From NCBI GenBank assembly GCA_934247855.1, contig CAKQKA010000039.1, forward strand, positions 1 to 15,660: DNA of 15,660 nt, given 5' to 3'. This document shows positions 1-5,754 of this stretch, one piece after another. The DNA comes from an uncultured Clostridia bacterium (lineage in GTDB: Bacteria; Bacillota; Clostridia; Christensenellales; Borkfalkiaceae). The first letter of the stretch is position 1, and the number at the start of each line of letters is the position of its first letter. A model generated the notes under the pieces. It was given only the letters and a program-made list of their open reading frames with translations, was not told the origin of the DNA and made no database searches. The translations under genes were made by a program, and so were the position numbers.

Positions 1-180
1 TTGAGCGGCGGCGTTACATTTCATTTCGGCAATATATTCCCTTATTCTCGCCGTCAAATTTACGTTCTTTTCTTCCGGTTTATCAAAATTCTTTGTTTCA
101 CCGTTTTCCAAAGCGTCGACACGATCCTCAAGTGCTTTAATGCGGCTTAACAGTTCAATTATTATTTTATCGTAGTTCAT
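1..180 (-). CDS. Unknown protein, N-terminal part (runs off left edge)
   Basis: An ATG at 180 opens a leftward frame of 60 codons with no stop before the window edge, so the C-terminus is missing. A good SD (GGAGGG) lies 5 bases upstream and a consensus sigma-A promoter lies further up, so the start is well supported. The first 25 or so residues (MNYDKIIIELLSRIKALEDR and on) have the heptad pattern of a short coiled coil. A polar linker follows, then the start of a second domain around residue 40 (NLTARIREYIAEMK). Small clostridial proteins with an N-terminal coiled coil followed by a winged-helix-like domain look similar, but that is only a resemblance. I do not recognise the family and assign no function. 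Confidence 0.7.
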   Translation of the reverse strand, partial: MNYDKIIIELLSRIKALEDRVDALENGETKNFDKPEEKNVNLTARIREYIAEMKCNAAAQ

Positions 181-207
181 ATGTCCCTCCACTTGTTTTG
201 CACTCTA

Positions 208-236
208 AGTATAACATAGTTTATTTGTTATGTCAA
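208..236 (-). promoter_or_regulatory. Sigma-A promoter of the left-edge gene, with internal palindrome
   Basis: On the minus strand TTGACA (236-231) and TATACT (213-208) are separated by exactly 17 bases. The -10 lies 28 bases upstream of the ATG at 180. The spacer and -10 contain an inverted repeat, ATAACA-N9-TGTTAT (211-231), and a further ATAACATA copy sits at 242-249. This arrangement would let a repressor cover the promoter, but no regulator is identified. Confidence 0.75.
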
Positions 237-299
237 GCGCAATAACATAAGTATACATATTTTTCAACAACAAAATATAACTATTATATCGGCTTTACC

Positions 300-333
300 A
301 AAAAAAAGCAGGGGCTTAAAAACCTCTGCTTTT
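300..333 (-). terminator. Rho-independent terminator of the perR-rubrerythrin operon
   Basis: The stem AGCAGAGG / CCCCTGCT has one G-U pair and an 8-base loop, and is followed on the minus strand by eight T. It lies about 75 bases after the rubredoxin stop and is the natural end of the leftward operon. The other strand has a weaker T stretch. Confidence 0.8.
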
Positions 334-354
334 ATGTTTTTATAATATTGTCCG

Positions 355-392
355 ACCGTGAGTCGGCATTTTTACCGTAAGTCGGCATTTTT
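355..392. repeat. Tandem 19-bp repeat, two copies
   Basis: Two abutting copies (355-373 and 374-392) of ACCGTNAGTCGGCATTTTT differ only at the sixth base (G or A). They lie between the rubredoxin stop and the operon terminator. The first copy, with the preceding bases, can form CCGAC-N5-GTCGG. Confidence 0.85.
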
Positions 393-405
393 TAAATCGA
401 AAAGA

Positions 406-558
406 TCACTCTTCCTCAAAAGCGTCTTTTCCGAGCCCGCATACAGGGCAAACGAAATCTTCGGGGACGTCTTCCCACTTCGTGCCGGGAGCGATGCCGT
501 TATCGGGATCGCCGAGAGTTTCGTCGTAAACGTATCCGCAAGGACAAGCGTATTTCAT
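406..558 (-). CDS. Rubredoxin, 50 aa, with short CxCG first knuckle
   Basis: This is a small mononuclear iron electron carrier, expected to be cytoplasmic and to pass electrons to the rubrerythrin encoded just upstream. The 50-residue product has the rubredoxin core: the GDPDNGIAPGT loop, a WEDVPEDFVCP stretch and a C-terminal CPVCG (Cys37 and Cys40). The first iron knuckle is Cys5-Pro-Cys7-Gly, one residue shorter than the usual CxxCG. The reading frame is otherwise intact, and all four cysteines are present. AGGAGG lies 5 bases before the ATG, and the start is 11 bases after the Bfd-like gene, so it is the last gene of the perR operon. Length is typical of rubredoxins (about 50-55). The family call is firm; the partner is inferred from the operon. 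Confidence 0.93.
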   Translation of the reverse strand: MKYACPCGYVYDETLGDPDNGIAPGTKWEDVPEDFVCPVCGLGKDAFEEE

Positions 559-569
559 AATTGCCTCCT

Positions 570-764
570 CTATTTATTCATTATTTGTGAAATTACATCT
601 AAAATCTTATCGTGACAACCGCCGCAACCGGTGGAGCAATGCGTTATTTTCTGCACGCTATCGAAAGCTTGCTCAACGTCGTCGAACTTCTTCTCGGTAT
701 GCAAAGCGGATTCTACGTCTGCATAACTCACTTTTTTGCAATTACAAATTATATAATTTTCCAT
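570..764 (-). CDS. Bfd-like [2Fe-2S] protein, 64 aa
   Basis: A stand-alone BFD-type [2Fe-2S] domain of the kind found in bacterioferritin-associated ferredoxin and at the ends of some larger redox enzymes. Cys7-x-Cys9 near the N-terminus and Cys47-x-x-Cys50 in a TGCGGC context supply the four expected ligands; Cys43 is extra. No other domain is present. The ATG is 12 bases after the rubrerythrin stop with only a weak SD, so translation is probably coupled to the gene before it. In E. coli, Bfd helps release iron from bacterioferritin. No bacterioferritin is visible here, so a role as electron carrier between a reductase and rubrerythrin or rubredoxin, or in iron handling, is inferred from the operon alone. 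Confidence 0.82.
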   Translation of the reverse strand: MENYIICNCKKVSYADVESALHTEKKFDDVEQAFDSVQKITHCSTGCGGCHDKILDVISQIMNK

Positions 765-776
765 AATCGCAATTTA

Positions 777-1322
777 TTACTTGCCGAAATATCTTTTTAA
801 CAGACCGGCGAAAGCTCTGCCATGACGAGCTTCGTCGCGAGCCATTTCATGAACGGTATCGTGAATTGCGTCGAGATTGAGTTCTTTTGCGCGTTTGGCG
901 AGTTCGAACTTGCCTGCGGTCGCGCCGTTTTCGGCTTCAACTCTCATAGCAAGGTTCTTTTCGGTGCTGTCGGTGAGGACTTCGCCCAAAAGTTCGGCAA
1001 ATTTAGCGGCGTGTTCGGCTTCTTCAAAAGCGGCGGTCTTCCAGTATTCCGCGATTTCGGGATAACCCTCTCTTGCGGCGACTCTGGACATAGCAAGATA
1101 CATACCGACCTCGCTGCACTCGCCGTTGAAATTCATTCTGAGCCCTTCGATAACGTCCTCGGGAGCACCCTTGGCAACGCCGACAACGTGTTCGGCAGCC
1201 CATGTCATTTCGCCGACCTGCTCGACAAATTTAGCCGCAGGCGCACCGCAAACGGGGCATTTTTCGGGAGCGGAATCTCCCTCGTGAACATAACCGCATA
1301 CACTGCATACAAACTTCTTCAT
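777..1322 (-). CDS. Reverse-type rubrerythrin (peroxide reductase), 181 aa
   Basis: This protein reduces hydrogen peroxide (and, in the clostridial reverse-rubrerythrin family, oxygen) at a diiron site using electrons delivered through a rubredoxin centre. The rubredoxin-like domain is at the N-terminus (Cys6, Cys9, Cys22, Cys25), the order that defines reverse rubrerythrins. A ferritin-like four-helix domain follows. Likely diiron ligands are Glu68, Glu101xxHis104, Glu131 and Glu164xxHis167. The frame is open further upstream, but the ATG at 1322 is preceded by AGGAG about 9 bases away and starts directly with the rubredoxin fold (MKKFVCSVCGY), so the longer version is rejected. It lies 102 bases after perR and 12 bases before the Bfd-like gene. 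NADH-linked peroxidase activity of the family is known from Clostridium; the electron path here is inferred. Confidence 0.95.
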   Translation of the reverse strand: MKKFVCSVCGYVHEGDSAPEKCPVCGAPAAKFVEQVGEMTWAAEHVVGVAKGAPEDVIEGLRMNFNGECSEVGMYLAMSRVAAREGYPEIAEYWKTAAFEEAEHAAKFAELLGEVLTDSTEKNLAMRVEAENGATAGKFELAKRAKELNLDAIHDTVHEMARDEARHGRAFAGLLKRYFGK

Positions 1323-1424
1323 AACTTTTTCTCCTGATTGATTTTTTATTTTTTTGCCGTTTTCGGCCTTTTTACTTGATTTTTTACTTTTGAATTTATA
1401 CATTCCGTCGAAAACTCGTTGCGT

Positions 1425-1808
1425 TTAACTCTCTTCTTTGGTGCGGCAGTCCTTACAAATGCCGTAATACACGCATGACGAGCGCGTTACCTTAAACGAT
1501 TTTCGGCTGAGTTCTTCGGGAATAACGCAAGGCGACTCCAAATCGAACACACGCCCGCAACGCTCGCATACATAATGCCCATGCTCCGAAACACAACCGT
1601 CGTAATGCGTTTTTTTATCGGCGGTTTCTACGATGATCGCCTTGCCCTGTTCGCACAACTGCCCTAAATTGCGGTACACCGTGCCAAGGCTTATGGACGG
1701 ATCGATCGCCCGAACCTGCTCGTATATCCACTCCGCCGTGGGATGCGTTTTCGTGTTTACAAGAACCGAATAAATCTCTTCGCGCTGTTTGGAATACCTT
1801 TGCTGCAT
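1425..1808 (-). CDS. perR: PerR-type peroxide-sensing Fur-family repressor
   Basis: A Fur-family metal-dependent repressor of 127 residues with an N-terminal winged helix (about 1-70) and a C-terminal dimerisation domain. The positions matching the B. subtilis PerR iron site are all present: His22, Asp70 (in HYDG), His76, His78 and Asp89. Aspartate rather than glutamate at the last position is the mark of the peroxide-sensing branch. Structural zinc ligands are Cys81, Cys84, Cys118 and Cys121. GGGAG lies just before the ATG. A PerR-box-like palindrome overlaps its own start site, so autoregulation is likely. The three following genes are peroxide-defence redox proteins, which supports PerR over Fur or Zur. 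Confidence 0.93.
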   Translation of the reverse strand: MQQRYSKQREEIYSVLVNTKTHPTAEWIYEQVRAIDPSISLGTVYRNLGQLCEQGKAIIVETADKKTHYDGCVSEHGHYVCERCGRVFDLESPCVIPEELSRKSFKVTRSSCVYYGICKDCRTKEES

Positions 1809-1839
1809 AACTCCCTTTGACTGACCGCTTAACGCTATC

Positions 1840-1852
1840 AGTAATGATTACT
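1840..1852. promoter_or_regulatory. Candidate PerR box
   Basis: AGTAAT-G-ATTACT is a perfect 6-1-6 palindrome, with the architecture of the PerR box (TTATAAT-N-ATTATAA). It begins 6 bases downstream of the perR -10 on the minus strand, so it should cover the transcription start and block RNA polymerase when bound. A second, looser GATTA...TAATC pairing (1847-1868) overlaps the -10. Confidence 0.7.
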
Positions 1853-1858
1853 ATTATC

Positions 1859-1887
1859 AGTATAATCATAACAAACAACTTTGTCAA
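1859..1887 (-). promoter_or_regulatory. Sigma-A promoter of the perR operon
   Basis: TTGACA (1887-1882) and TATACT (1864-1859) on the minus strand have a 17-base spacer. The expected start site near 1852 falls inside the palindrome at 1840-1852. The leader to the perR ATG is about 45 bases. Confidence 0.85.
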
Positions 1888-1906
1888 GGGTTTTTTAAAA
1901 AATTTT

Positions 1907-2785
1907 TTATTTTTTAAGAAAATTTTTGACGAGATCTTCCGCGACCGATAAATAGTCGCCCGTCATATCGAGAGAAACGGCGTTTTTTTCCTTTTTAAAC
2001 CAGGTGATCTGGCGTTTTGCGAAATGCCTGATTTCTTTTAAAAGAGTATCGCGATAATCTTCAAAAGTGTATTCACCGTTCAAAAATCTGTTTGTGTAGC
2101 GGTATTCAAGACCGAGACCTTCTAAAAATTCGTCGGTTGCGCCCTGTTCTTTAAGGCGTTTTACCTCTTCTACCATACCTGCGTCAAGGCGCGCGTCGAG
2201 TCTCAGTTCTATTCTATTATATAATATGTCGCGCGGGAAAACGGGTATAAGTTGCAAATAGTCGTAAATTTGTTTGTTTTGCGTTGCCGCAACGCCTTTC
2301 ATGACTTTTTCTAACCGACGGGAAAGGTGGCGCGGAGATAACCCCTCGGGCACGTCCTCGCCAAGTCTTTTTAACTTTTCGACGATTTCTTCGGTCTTCA
2401 TTCCGTTGATTTCTTCGCGCAAAGCGGGATCGTCCTCTTCTTCGCTTAAGTTGTAGCCTTCGGTTACAGCGCGCGAATACAACCCCGTACCGCCCACCAA
2501 AAACGGCACTTTTTTGCGTGCCAATATGTCGTTAATCGACCTATAGGCGAGTTTTTGATATTCCGCAAGCGAGAATTTTTCGTTGGGCTTTTTGATATCG
2601 AGCAGGTGATGTTTTACTTCGTTTTGTTCTTCCAAGGTTACTTTGCCCGTGCCGAGATCAAGCCCCTTATACACTTGCCTTGAATCACAAGAAACGATTT
2701 CGCCGTTGAATTTTTTTGCGAGCACTATACCGAGATCGCTTTTGCCCGATGCGGTAGTGCCTACAACGGTAATGATTTTTTCCAT
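1907..2785 (-). CDS. miaA: tRNA dimethylallyltransferase MiaA
   Basis: MiaA transfers a dimethylallyl group to N6 of A37 in tRNAs that read codons starting with U, which stabilises codon pairing. The 292-residue product has the P-loop GTTASGKS (9-16), the substrate motif DSRQVYKGLDLGTGK (about 34-48), HHLLDI, the GGTGLY motif and the C-terminal IRHFAKRQITWFKK signature. Length is near the family's usual 300. The middle segment (LSRRLEKVMKG, GLGLEYRYTNRF) departs from the common RRVIRALE and GYKE forms, so this is a divergent branch. GGGGAAG precedes the ATG. The stop is about 20 bases before the -35 of the perR promoter and no terminator was seen between, so some read-through into perR is possible. 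Confidence 0.96.
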   Translation of the reverse strand: MEKIITVVGTTASGKSDLGIVLAKKFNGEIVSCDSRQVYKGLDLGTGKVTLEEQNEVKHHLLDIKKPNEKFSLAEYQKLAYRSINDILARKKVPFLVGGTGLYSRAVTEGYNLSEEEDDPALREEINGMKTEEIVEKLKRLGEDVPEGLSPRHLSRRLEKVMKGVAATQNKQIYDYLQLIPVFPRDILYNRIELRLDARLDAGMVEEVKRLKEQGATDEFLEGLGLEYRYTNRFLNGEYTFEDYRDTLLKEIRHFAKRQITWFKKEKNAVSLDMTGDYLSVAEDLVKNFLKK

Positions 2786-2903
2786 AAAAACTTCCCCTTA
2801 TGGTTGCATTTTTTTCCTCTTTCGTGTTTTACGCCGAAGCATCGCCTACGCGACGTTTTTAATAATGCAAGAATTAGTTTGCTTCACCCTGTTTTCTATT
2901 AAA

Positions 2904-2944
2904 AAAGGTTACATTTCTATCTTTTGGATAGACTTGTAACCTTT
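2904..2944 (-). terminator. Long rho-independent terminator after the cyclophilin-like lipoprotein gene
   Basis: A 10-bp stem (AAAGGTTACA / TGTAACCTTT), a 2x2 internal loop, a further 6-bp stem (TCTATC / GATAGA) and a 5-base loop are followed by T6 on the minus strand. It lies about 45 bases beyond the stop of the gene at 2991-3899. TGCAAGAA and TTCTTGCA flank the hairpin as a wider inverted repeat. Confidence 0.9.
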
Positions 2945-2990
2945 AAAGGCATTTCTTGCAAATGCAATTTACCGCTAAAACGGATATGAA

Positions 2991-3899
2991 TTACTTAACG
3001 ACCGATGCCTTTTTGATGATAATTTTGTTAACAGGCAAGTTGTAATATTCAAACTTGTTATCGGTAGAGCTTACTCTCTTCTGGAAAGCAGTAACCTCTT
3101 CGTCGGTAAGTTTTTCGGCGGTGTTGTTTTCGGCTTTCAGCTGTTCTTCGGTGAATAAACCTTTATAGTACGAATTCGTTCCGTCGTCCTCTTCAAAAAA
3201 AGTATAGTAGCCCGAGAAAGCGTCGTCGTTTTCGTCTTTTACAACGTAATAAACCTTGGTGTTATCCTCGGTAGCGAGTGCGTCGGCAATCTTTTTAGCT
3301 TTTTCGGTACTGGTCAATCTTTCCAAAGAGTCTTTATCGGCGGATGAATCGCCGTCGTCGGAAAGGAGCTGACCGAACAAGCAGTAATTTTCGGCTTCGA
3401 ACGGAGCGGAAGAAGAGAAGCAAACGCCGATGGTAGCTTTGCCGCTGTTGTAAGCGGTTTCGGACTGACCTTTATCGTGCATTAAGAAAAGCGTACCCTC
3501 TTTCATGGTAAGTCTGTTACCGGAAAGACCGTTATTATAAAACTCGCCGTCAACGCTCTTAGCATCGCCGTACGGCACCAACTCGCCTTTTTCGTTGAGT
3601 TTGTAATCGCCGAACTGAGCGTAAGTAGAAGAAACGTTGCTTACGCAAACGCCGTCATAATAACCCTTGTTTATGAGTTCGATGAGCTGAGCCGTCGTCT
3701 TGGGCGCAAAAGTCGTATAGAACTTAGCGGTAACGGTGGTGGCGTTTTTCACTTCGCCGTTTTCGTTATAGAACTCTATCTCGAAATTCACTCTCGTAAT
3801 CTCGCTGCCGTTCTCGATCTCTTTACCGCATGCGCTTAAAGAAAGCACCATTGCAAACGTAAGAACGAGAGTTGTTAAAACACAAATAATTCTTTTCAT
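2991..3899 (-). CDS. Lipoprotein with degenerate cyclophilin-type peptidyl-prolyl isomerase domain
   Basis: The 302-residue product starts with a lipoprotein signal peptide: charged MKR, a hydrophobic stretch and the lipobox LSAC with Cys24, so it should be anchored on the outer face of the membrane. Residues of about 35-185 follow the cyclophilin layout: APKTTAQLIELINKGYYDG, then NRLTMKEGTLFL, a NSGKATIGVCF segment and YCLFGQLL. The FHR and FFI motifs that carry the catalytic arginine and nearby residues are replaced (VCVSNV, IGVCFS), so isomerase activity is doubtful and a binding or chaperone role is as likely. The C-terminal third is acidic, lysine-rich and unrecognised. GGAGG lies 5 bases before the ATG. 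The gene ends at a strong terminator and appears to be a single unit. Confidence 0.82.
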   Translation of the reverse strand: MKRIICVLTTLVLTFAMVLSLSACGKEIENGSEITRVNFEIEFYNENGEVKNATTVTAKFYTTFAPKTTAQLIELINKGYYDGVCVSNVSSTYAQFGDYKLNEKGELVPYGDAKSVDGEFYNNGLSGNRLTMKEGTLFLMHDKGQSETAYNSGKATIGVCFSSSAPFEAENYCLFGQLLSDDGDSSADKDSLERLTSTEKAKKIADALATEDNTKVYYVVKDENDDAFSGYYTFFEEDDGTNSYYKGLFTEEQLKAENNTAEKLTDEEVTAFQKRVSSTDNKFEYYNLPVNKIIIKKASVVK

Positions 3900-3910
3900 A
3901 AATCCTCCGA

Positions 3911-3925
3911 AAGAGCGTCGCTCTT
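3911..3925. repeat. Perfect palindrome next to the lipoprotein SD
   Basis: AAGAGCG-T-CGCTCTT lies immediately upstream of the GGAGG of the gene starting at 3899. In the mRNA it could form a hairpin close to the ribosome site; as DNA it could be an operator. Confidence 0.6.
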
Positions 3926-4063
3926 CTTGAAATTCTTAATAACTTGTTATATTTTTATATATTCAAAGACCGCTTACATTTTAAAGCCCGCAGCCTTTTT
4001 AATTCAGATTCAATCAATATCGCTCGTACCAGCCAAGTTCCGCATTACCGTACAGTTGCCGCT

Positions 4064-5293
4064 TTACAGCGAAAGCTCCTTGCCGCCGTACAAAAAACGA
4101 TATTCTCCGCAACCGTACAGTTGCGTATTTTCCGCCGCACGGCAAACGTTTTCGTCGGCATAACCGTAATAATCGTAACCGTCCGCTTCGTCGCATTTGG
4201 TGGCAAGATAACCTAAACCGAGAACAAGAGCAATCCCTAACAGCACGGCAATAGCAACGCGCAAAGGCGAAACGGGCGTTTTGCCGGAAATCCGACCGGT
4301 ATTACCGTTGACCGCGACGTTATAATCTTTCTTTTTAAAGCGATAATTCAGCCTGTATACGGGCAACATGACGTACTTATACGTTACGTCCGAGTGCCGA
4401 GTGGAAACGTTAAGATAGTCGATTACATCGTAGCCGTAAGAATTCAGAATATCCTGCCGCAAAGTTTTATCTATAATCTTTTTTGCGTCATCCCAGCAGG
4501 TTTTTATATCGCGTACATAGTGTCCTGCGGTATAACCCGACAAAAACTCCTTGGAATACACGCGGATACTGTCCTGACGGAAAGGCTTGAGCGAATCCAC
4601 CTCTTTCTGCGTGGTAATACCGCTTGAAATCAGAACATCGTCGAAAAACTTTGTAAACGTGCCTTTGACGTAATGCCACTCGATATAAGTCTCGGTACGA
4701 GTTTTGCCGTCCGAACCGCGAACGGTCCTCGTCTTGCGTTCGCCTAAGCGCCCCTCGTAAAAAGAAAGCGTGTTGCTGTCAAACGTAAAACTAGGCAGAA
4801 AAAGCCCGCGAAGGTTTTGCGCCTCGAGCGTCTTTTTAAAAGAACGCGGAGCGAACAGTTTCTTTTTTGCCCATTTTTTGGCAAGTTCGACCGCCTTGTC
4901 CTTAGTAATTAAAAACGGATAGACCGCATTCGGTCTTATACCGGCAAGATCGTCGCTCTTGACGATATGCGTAGTCGAGCAATACGGGCAAATGGACGAC
5001 ATCTCGTCTGCACGGATATTGAAAACCGCGCCGCAGTTGCTGCACCTGTAAACGGAAACCTCGTCGTTCCACTTTTTCGACTCGTCGAACGCACCGTCGA
5101 TATCCAGTTCTTTTACTTCGCTGTCTTTACCGAAATCCACGGTCTTGCCGCAGTGTTCGCATTTCAGACACTGCGTCGCGGGATCAAAGATCATATTTCC
5201 GCCGCAACCGTCGCACTTGATAAAAGCACTTTCCTTCTCCGGTCCGCTTACTTTTTCGGCATCGGTCATCATACCGTTATCGAATTCCGCCAT
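4064..5293 (-). CDS. Zinc-ribbon membrane protein, YdjG-like
   Basis: A 409-residue protein of the 'TFIIB-type zinc ribbon-containing' group, similar in layout to B. subtilis YdjG, which works with an SPFH protein in membrane stress. Two zinc ribbons open the protein: Cys27/Cys30/Cys45/Cys48 and Cys84/Cys87/Cys102/Cys105. A long soluble domain (about 115-335) follows, with a PFLITKDKAVELAKKWAKKK segment and several aromatic strands, then one hydrophobic helix (about 340-365), then a tyrosine- and acid-rich tail of about 42 residues. The zinc ribbons would face the cytoplasm if the tail is outside. Two in-frame ATGs are possible: at 5299 GGAG touches the start codon, at 5293 it sits 6 bases away, so 5293 is preferred. 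The gene shares strand and neighbourhood with the DUF1858 and SPFH genes. The exact role is unknown. Confidence 0.8.
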   Translation of the reverse strand: MAEFDNGMMTDAEKVSGPEKESAFIKCDGCGGNMIFDPATQCLKCEHCGKTVDFGKDSEVKELDIDGAFDESKKWNDEVSVYRCSNCGAVFNIRADEMSSICPYCSTTHIVKSDDLAGIRPNAVYPFLITKDKAVELAKKWAKKKLFAPRSFKKTLEAQNLRGLFLPSFTFDSNTLSFYEGRLGERKTRTVRGSDGKTRTETYIEWHYVKGTFTKFFDDVLISSGITTQKEVDSLKPFRQDSIRVYSKEFLSGYTAGHYVRDIKTCWDDAKKIIDKTLRQDILNSYGYDVIDYLNVSTRHSDVTYKYVMLPVYRLNYRFKKKDYNVAVNGNTGRISGKTPVSPLRVAIAVLLGIALVLGLGYLATKCDEADGYDYYGYADENVCRAAENTQLYGCGEYRFLYGGKELSL

Positions 5294-5392
5294 TTTCATC
5301 TCCGCCGCCGTTCAACGCTCCGCCAACCGCAAGCAACCGGCGGACGCGAACGACCGATAATAATACAATGTATTTTTTTTCTACGCGCCGTC

Positions 5393-5587
5393 TTACGCGT
5401 TGAGTTCGTCAAGAAGTTGTTCGAGCTCTGCGCCGTGCGCGAAAACAGCTTGTTCCAAAGTTTCCTGATGAGCAAGCGCGCAGCCGAGACAGTGCATTCC
5501 GTATCTGTGAAGAATTTCTTCCGCGTTGGGGTTAAGTTCGATGATTTCCGCAATTAAAGTGTCTTTAGTGATCATTTTCTTTTCCAT
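5393..5587 (-). CDS. DUF1858 / hybrid-cluster-associated redox disulfide protein, 64 aa
   Basis: A stand-alone DUF1858 domain. The signature is GMHCLGC (Cys33-x-x-Cys36) followed by A..ETLEQAVFAHG and LLDELN, as in the 'hybrid cluster protein-associated redox disulfide' family. The CxxC pair is thought to act as a redox-active disulfide, but no reaction has been settled for the family. The N-terminal part (ITKDTLIAEIIELNPNAEEIL) is the usual helix pair. AGGAG lies 6 bases before the ATG at 5587. The next gene starts 93 bases downstream and the SPFH gene ends 167 bases upstream, all on one strand. No hybrid cluster protein gene is in the window, so a link to nitric oxide or hydroxylamine metabolism is not shown. 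Confidence 0.9.
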   Translation of the reverse strand: MEKKMITKDTLIAEIIELNPNAEEILHRYGMHCLGCALAHQETLEQAVFAHGAELEQLLDELNA

Positions 5588-5687
5588 GGTTTACTCCTTT
5601 TACGGCGCGCGGCAACAGCCGCAATCGATCGCCGTTCTTGTTATTGACGTTTGTGATTTATAATATACTACTCGCCTGATATACCAC

Positions 5688-5704
5688 CCGCCGCAAAACG
5701 GCGG
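5688..5704. other. GC-rich hairpin after the SPFH gene
   Basis: CCGCCG-CAAAA-CGGCGG is a perfect 6-bp stem about 50 bases beyond the SPFH stop. On the minus strand no T run follows, so it is not a standard terminator for that gene. It may stop partially, protect the mRNA end, or act on the plus strand, where TTTT follows. Confidence 0.55.
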
Positions 5705-5754
5705 TTTTAGCTGAATTACTTTATTCGGCTTGCAGTAAACTTGTCTGTATCCGA

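Noticed and set aside
822..1337. Rightward open frame of 171 codons
   Set aside because: Antisense to the rubrerythrin gene, whose domain structure is certain; the product has no recognisable features.
1335..1375. Terminator between perR and rubrerythrin (GCCG-TTTT-CGGC stem)
   Set aside because: The T run is on the plus strand; on the operon strand A bases follow, so it would not stop leftward transcription.
1323..1403. Longer N-terminus for rubrerythrin
   Set aside because: The 27 extra residues are Lys/Ser-rich with no family match, and the ATG at 1322 has a proper SD and begins the rubredoxin fold.
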